Origin: Paenibacillus aestuarii
GTDB taxonomy: Bacteria > Bacillota > Bacilli > Paenibacillales > NBRC-103111
DNA length: 64,000 nucleotides
Assembly (NCBI RefSeq): GCF_027789125.1
Contig: NZ_JAQFVF010000070.1
Coordinates: 1-64,000 of the forward strand
Direction of reading: 5' to 3'
Shown here: piece after piece, positions 60,594-64,000 of the stretch
Numbering within the stretch: the stretch's first letter is position 1
How the letters are laid out: each line of letters starts with the position of its first letter
The notes under the pieces: generated by a model
Told to the model about the DNA's origin: nothing
Seen by the model: the letters and a program-made list of their open reading frames with translations, nothing else
Database searches by the model: none
Position numbers and translations under genes: made by a program

Positions 60594-62120
60594 TTATTTT
60601 GCGCTATTGCGCTTTTGGTATGCAGCGTTCATTTCTTCCGTGATTTTAATCAAATCTGGATCCGCTTTCAGTTTCGCGACATAACTGTCCCATGCACTTA
60701 GCGACTCTTTGCCCATAATGACCTTCGTTTTCATATCCTGAATCTTCTTCTTGAGCTCCGTTCCCACCTTCTGGTTCGTATCGGAATTCAAGCCAATCGC
60801 AGGGTCCCCGGTGCTGATTTTAGCTTTTTCATCGATAATTTTCTTGTTGCGTTCCAACACATCGTTCGGCATTCCTGAGCGGTAAGCGCGTAAGTATTGA
60901 TCATACTTCAAAAAGATTTGACCGAACGCTTGCTGCGCCACGATATCTTTCTTCGCTTGTTCCGTCGGCGTTTTGATTCCATCTTTCTCGGTATAGTGGA
61001 CATCCTTCAAGCCGAAGCTTGCCAAATCGTATCCTTCCTGAGTTGCGCCGTAATCCATAAATTTCAACAGCTGCTTCACTTTGGCCTCAGGTACAGATTT
61101 CGGGATGGCGTACATGCCGAAGAATCCACTGTCTTTGTTCGAATAACCGTTCAGCGACACGAGCGGGATGAAGTCTGCTTTCGGGTTCGTTTTACGCAGC
61201 TCTTCCGTCGGTTCCCAGGCCGCCTCGGCTGTATCCTGGAAGCCTCCGCCACGGTTTGCTTTCAGGAGGTCTTTGGCTTGTGTATTTTTGAGGACAGCGA
61301 TATCCTCCGGAATCAATTTTTCTTGATATGCACGGTTCATCCATGTCAGAGCTTCCTTCACTTCAGGCAGTACATTCACATTGACGAGTTTGCCGTCCAC
61401 AAGCTTCCAATCGCCGTTGACTTTCGTGAAACTGTTTTGCAGCTGCCCCATGTAAGACATTCCGTTCTGATCCACGAAACCAATGTAACCAATCGTGTCA
61501 TTTTTCCCGTTGCCGTCAGGATCTTTCTCCACGAATGCTTTTAATACAGTATACAGCTCGTCCGTTGTCTTCGGAATATCGAGATGAAGTGTATCCAACC
61601 AGTCTTTCCGAAGGTACGGGAAGCCTCCACCATCAGTCGGCCGGGCACGTGGAATACCGTACGTTTTGCCGTCCGCCTGCTTTGTATTCTCCCATGATTC
61701 CTTCGGATACTGCATCAAATTCGGATAATCTTTCAGCATTGGCGTCAATTCCCAGAATGCGCCCTGCGCCACCAATCCGCGTACTTGAGCGGTAAACGGG
61801 TCGTCCAGCAAAATAAGGTCAGGAATATCCCCGGAAGCCAGTGTTACGTTGATTTTATCAGCGTAATTGTTGGGAGAAACCCAAGTGATTTTCAACTTCG
61901 TGTTCGTTCGCTTCTCAATCTCTTTCACCACGACGTTATCCGGTCCCGGAGGCTCCGGTGTGTAATACATCGTCATGATGCTGATCTCTGTCGGCTTCCC
62001 GGAATCTGCCGCTCCTGAACCGCCGGCTGGGCTGCTCTGATTGCCGCCGCAAGCGGAGAGCATCGAGGAAACGAGCAATGTCGATGCAACGGCACCAATG
62101 GCTTTCTTGTTCATAATCAT
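60594..62120 (-). CDS. ABC transporter extracellular solute-binding lipoprotein
   Basis: 508 residues. Lipobox LSAC (Cys about 24) followed by a Gly/Ser linker marks a membrane-tethered lipoprotein. TEISIMTMYYTPEPPG, NVTLASGDIPDLILL and GIPRARPTDGG resemble the LplA/YtcQ-type binding proteins of the CUT1 sugar class. GGAGG lies ten bases before ATG. It is downstream of two permease genes in the same direction; the sugar is not predictable. Confidence 0.9.
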   Translation of the reverse strand: MIMNKKAIGAVASTLLVSSMLSACGGNQSSPAGGSGAADSGKPTEISIMTMYYTPEPPGPDNVVVKEIEKRTNTKLKITWVSPNNYADKINVTLASGDIPDLILLDDPFTAQVRGLVAQGAFWELTPMLKDYPNLMQYPKESWENTKQADGKTYGIPRARPTDGGGFPYLRKDWLDTLHLDIPKTTDELYTVLKAFVEKDPDGNGKNDTIGYIGFVDQNGMSYMGQLQNSFTKVNGDWKLVDGKLVNVNVLPEVKEALTWMNRAYQEKLIPEDIAVLKNTQAKDLLKANRGGGFQDTAEAAWEPTEELRKTNPKADFIPLVSLNGYSNKDSGFFGMYAIPKSVPEAKVKQLLKFMDYGATQEGYDLASFGLKDVHYTEKDGIKTPTEQAKKDIVAQQAFGQIFLKYDQYLRAYRSGMPNDVLERNKKIIDEKAKISTGDPAIGLNSDTNQKVGTELKKKIQDMKTKVIMGKESLSAWDSYVAKLKADPDLIKITEEMNAAYQKRNSAK

Positions 62121-62155
62121 TATTGTATAACCTCCCTCAAATGTTCATCAATCGT

Positions 62156-63061
62156 CTATTCTTTCACCGAACCTACCATAGCACCTTTGGCAAAATGCTT
62201 TTGAAGGAACGGGTAAACCAGCAAGATCGGAACTGTTGCAATGACCACAGCAGCCATTTTAAGCGTTTCCGGCGGAATTCGCTGCTCGGACATCATCTCT
62301 GCCGCGGCGCCTCCGCCTGCAGCTGTTGAGGCGTCAATCAGCATATTTTGTAGTAAAACTTGCAAAGGCTGTTTGGTGAAATCATTGATATAGAGCAGCG
62401 CAGTAAAGAATGTGTTCCAATAAGCCACCGCATAGAACAGTCCGAAGGCAGCCAGGGAAGGCAGTGACAGCGGCAAAATAATGCGGTACCACACGCTAAT
62501 ATCGTTACAGCCGTCGATTCTAGCAGACTCTTCCAGGCTCACCGGGATGCTGTCGAAGAAGCCTTTCATCAGCAGCACGTACCATCCGCTTGTCAGTACC
62601 GGCAGGATGAGCGACCATGTACTGTTAATCAAATGCAAATCTCTCACCAGCAAATACGGAGGAATGATCCCCGGATTAAAGAGCGTGGTCAGCAAGATCA
62701 GGAGCATGATGATTTTTCGGCCCTGCAGTCGTTTGCGGGATACCGCGTAGGACAGGCAGGAGGTCACGAGTAAGCTCAGCGCAGTACCGACAACCGCCAG
62801 GAAGGCGCTGTTTCCTATCGCACGAATGAAGGCATCCGTAGACATCAGGTACTTGTATGAGGCCAGACTCCACTTGACCGGAAGCAGCTTGAATTCGCTG
62901 GATATATAGCTGGATGGATCACTGAAGGAAACGACAAACACATAATAGAGCGGGAAAAATGTGATTACTCCCAGAATCAACAGCAAGACGGCGTTTACGA
63001 TGTTGAAGACGCGGTCGCTTTTGGTCGCAATTGCATTGGCAGATACATGTTCACTCACCAA
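62156..63061 (-). CDS. Sugar ABC transporter permease (LplC/YtcP type)
   Basis: 301 residues with six membrane helices. The EAA loop that contacts the ATPase reads LEESARIDGCNDISVWYRIILP (Glu-Ser-Ala-x4-Gly core), and the ending GAMVGSVKE is characteristic of the LplC subgroup. 18 bases after the first permease. Confidence 0.93.
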   Translation of the reverse strand: MVSEHVSANAIATKSDRVFNIVNAVLLLILGVITFFPLYYVFVVSFSDPSSYISSEFKLLPVKWSLASYKYLMSTDAFIRAIGNSAFLAVVGTALSLLVTSCLSYAVSRKRLQGRKIIMLLILLTTLFNPGIIPPYLLVRDLHLINSTWSLILPVLTSGWYVLLMKGFFDSIPVSLEESARIDGCNDISVWYRIILPLSLPSLAAFGLFYAVAYWNTFFTALLYINDFTKQPLQVLLQNMLIDASTAAGGGAAAEMMSEQRIPPETLKMAAVVIATVPILLVYPFLQKHFAKGAMVGSVKE

Positions 63062-63079
63062 GGGTTCCTCCTTCTATCT

Positions 63080-64000
63080 TTAATAAACGCCATCCTCGCC
63101 GAATTTCTTAGCCAGCTTGTTGGCGCCGATGACCAGCAGCAGGCCTATAACCGATTTGAACAAGCCAACGGCTGTACTGTAGCTGAATTGCCCTTGCTTT
63201 ACACCCAGCCTGTAAACATACGTATCAAACACATCCGCGACTTCGGAAACGGCGCCATTCATCATCAGGAACACTTGCTCGAAACCGACGTCCATAATAT
63301 GGCCGAGCCGTAAGATGAGCAAAATGATGATAACGGGACGAATCCCTGGCAGCGTAATATGCCACATTTGGCGGAAGCGGCCGGCGCCATCCATTTTGCC
63401 TGCTTCATAAAGTTGAGGATCTATGCTCGCCATAGAGGCCAGGAAGATGATCGTTCCCCATCCGGCATCCTTCCATATGGATTGCGCGGTCAGCATACCC
63501 CAGAAATAGTTTTTATTCGTCAAAAAGTCAATTTTATCGAACCCGAGAGCAACCAACATCTGATTGATCGCGCCGTCCCCGGTCGAGAATAGCAAGAACG
63601 TGATCCCTACAATAATCACCCACGATAAGAAATGCGGCAGGTACACGATGGATTGAATGATCTTCTTATATACCATATTTCGGACTTCATTGAGCATTAA
63701 AGACAGTAGAATCGGTAATGGAAAAAAGAAAACCAGGGACAACACGTTAATGGCCATCGTATTTCGGAACAAGGTATAGAAATCCGGGTTCGAGAAGAAC
63801 CTCTGGAAATGCTCGAATCCTACCCATGGACTTCCTGACACCCCTTGATAGGGAGAATAGTTCTGAAAGGAAATAACAATCCCCCACATCGGCACATATT
63901 TGAAAATAAGGAAATACAGCAGCCCCGGCAGTGCTAATGCATATAAGAACTTGTCCCGGGCGATGCCTGACCACACTTGTTTTAACCGACTCGCGCCCAC
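63080..64000 (-). CDS. Sugar ABC transporter permease (LplB type), 5' end at or beyond window edge
   Basis: 307 codons to the right edge. Six membrane helices, EAA loop LYEAGKMDGAGRFRQMWHITLP, and an N-terminus RDKFLYALALPGLLYF...PMWGIVISFQNY typical of LplB. The frame can open with a GTG at the very edge, but the true start may be a few codons outside. No ATPase gene is visible; such importers usually borrow a shared MsmX-type ATPase. Confidence 0.9.
   Translation of the reverse strand: MGASRLKQVWSGIARDKFLYALALPGLLYFLIFKYVPMWGIVISFQNYSPYQGVSGSPWVGFEHFQRFFSNPDFYTLFRNTMAINVLSLVFFFPLPILLSLMLNEVRNMVYKKIIQSIVYLPHFLSWVIIVGITFLLFSTGDGAINQMLVALGFDKIDFLTNKNYFWGMLTAQSIWKDAGWGTIIFLASMASIDPQLYEAGKMDGAGRFRQMWHITLPGIRPVIIILLILRLGHIMDVGFEQVFLMMNGAVSEVADVFDTYVYRLGVKQGQFSYSTAVGLFKSVIGLLLVIGANKLAKKFGEDGVY

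Noticed and set aside
1..64000. CRISPR arrays, insertion sequences, prophage or defence islands
   Set aside because: No regularly spaced direct repeats, transposase or integrase motifs, terminal inverted repeats or known defence genes were seen; gene order is housekeeping-like throughout.

Overview
The window looks like a chromosomal segment of an endospore-forming, flagellated, S-layered Firmicute, most probably Paenibacillus or a close relative. The evidence is the sporulation genes (spoIIID, spoIIQ, spoIID, spoIIR), mbl, flhO and flhP, an 11-subunit nuo operon without nuoEFG, strong AGGAGG ribosome sites, and a gene order close to the mbl-atp-prfA region of Bacillus subtilis. About 56 of roughly 59 genes lie on the minus strand. 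I saw no insertion sequence, prophage, integrase or CRISPR array.

Positions 1-16 kb are a cell-surface module. Two tandem S-layer-type genes (the second cut by the window edge) carry N-terminal SLH domains and have 5' leaders with the same spacing. A 1319-residue secreted protein with C-terminal SLH domains follows. Next come the enzymes for the wall polymer that SLH domains bind: tagO, tagA, csaB and an overlapping membrane protein (DUF5693-like). pgcA, fabZ and pgsA follow. mnaA, which makes UDP-ManNAc, lies at 45-46 kb, and a subtilisin-like protease with three SLH domains lies at 24-26.6 kb. Clients, ligand synthesis and precursor supply for SLH anchoring are therefore largely in one window.

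Positions 16.5-24 kb hold morphogenesis, flagellar and sporulation genes (EpuA-like, flhP, flhO, mbl, spoIIID, spoIIQ, spoIID, murA, ywzB), with plausible sigma-E and sigma-F promoters. Positions 26.8-37.2 kb hold nuoABCDHIJKLMN and 37.5-44.7 kb hold atpZ-I-B-E-F-H-A-G-D-C. Both operons have recognisable promoters and terminators. Positions 45-56 kb hold mnaA, upp, glyA, ywlG, rpiB, ywlE, mntP, ywlC(tsaC), spoIIR, prmC, prfA and ychF.

The most information-dense stretch is 55.9-57.8 kb. A PilZ protein is preceded by a class I c-di-GMP riboswitch with its own promoter and intrinsic terminator. Directly beyond it is a cluster of five DnaA-box-like 9-mers at the point where coding switches to the plus strand (tadA). 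A tRNA-Arg(CCU) gene follows, whose 3' acceptor strand carries one extra base. A 54-codon gene of unknown function comes next. The right end is a sugar-type ABC uptake module (two permeases, a lipoprotein binding protein, and a membrane-anchored AraC-type regulator) without an ATPase in view.
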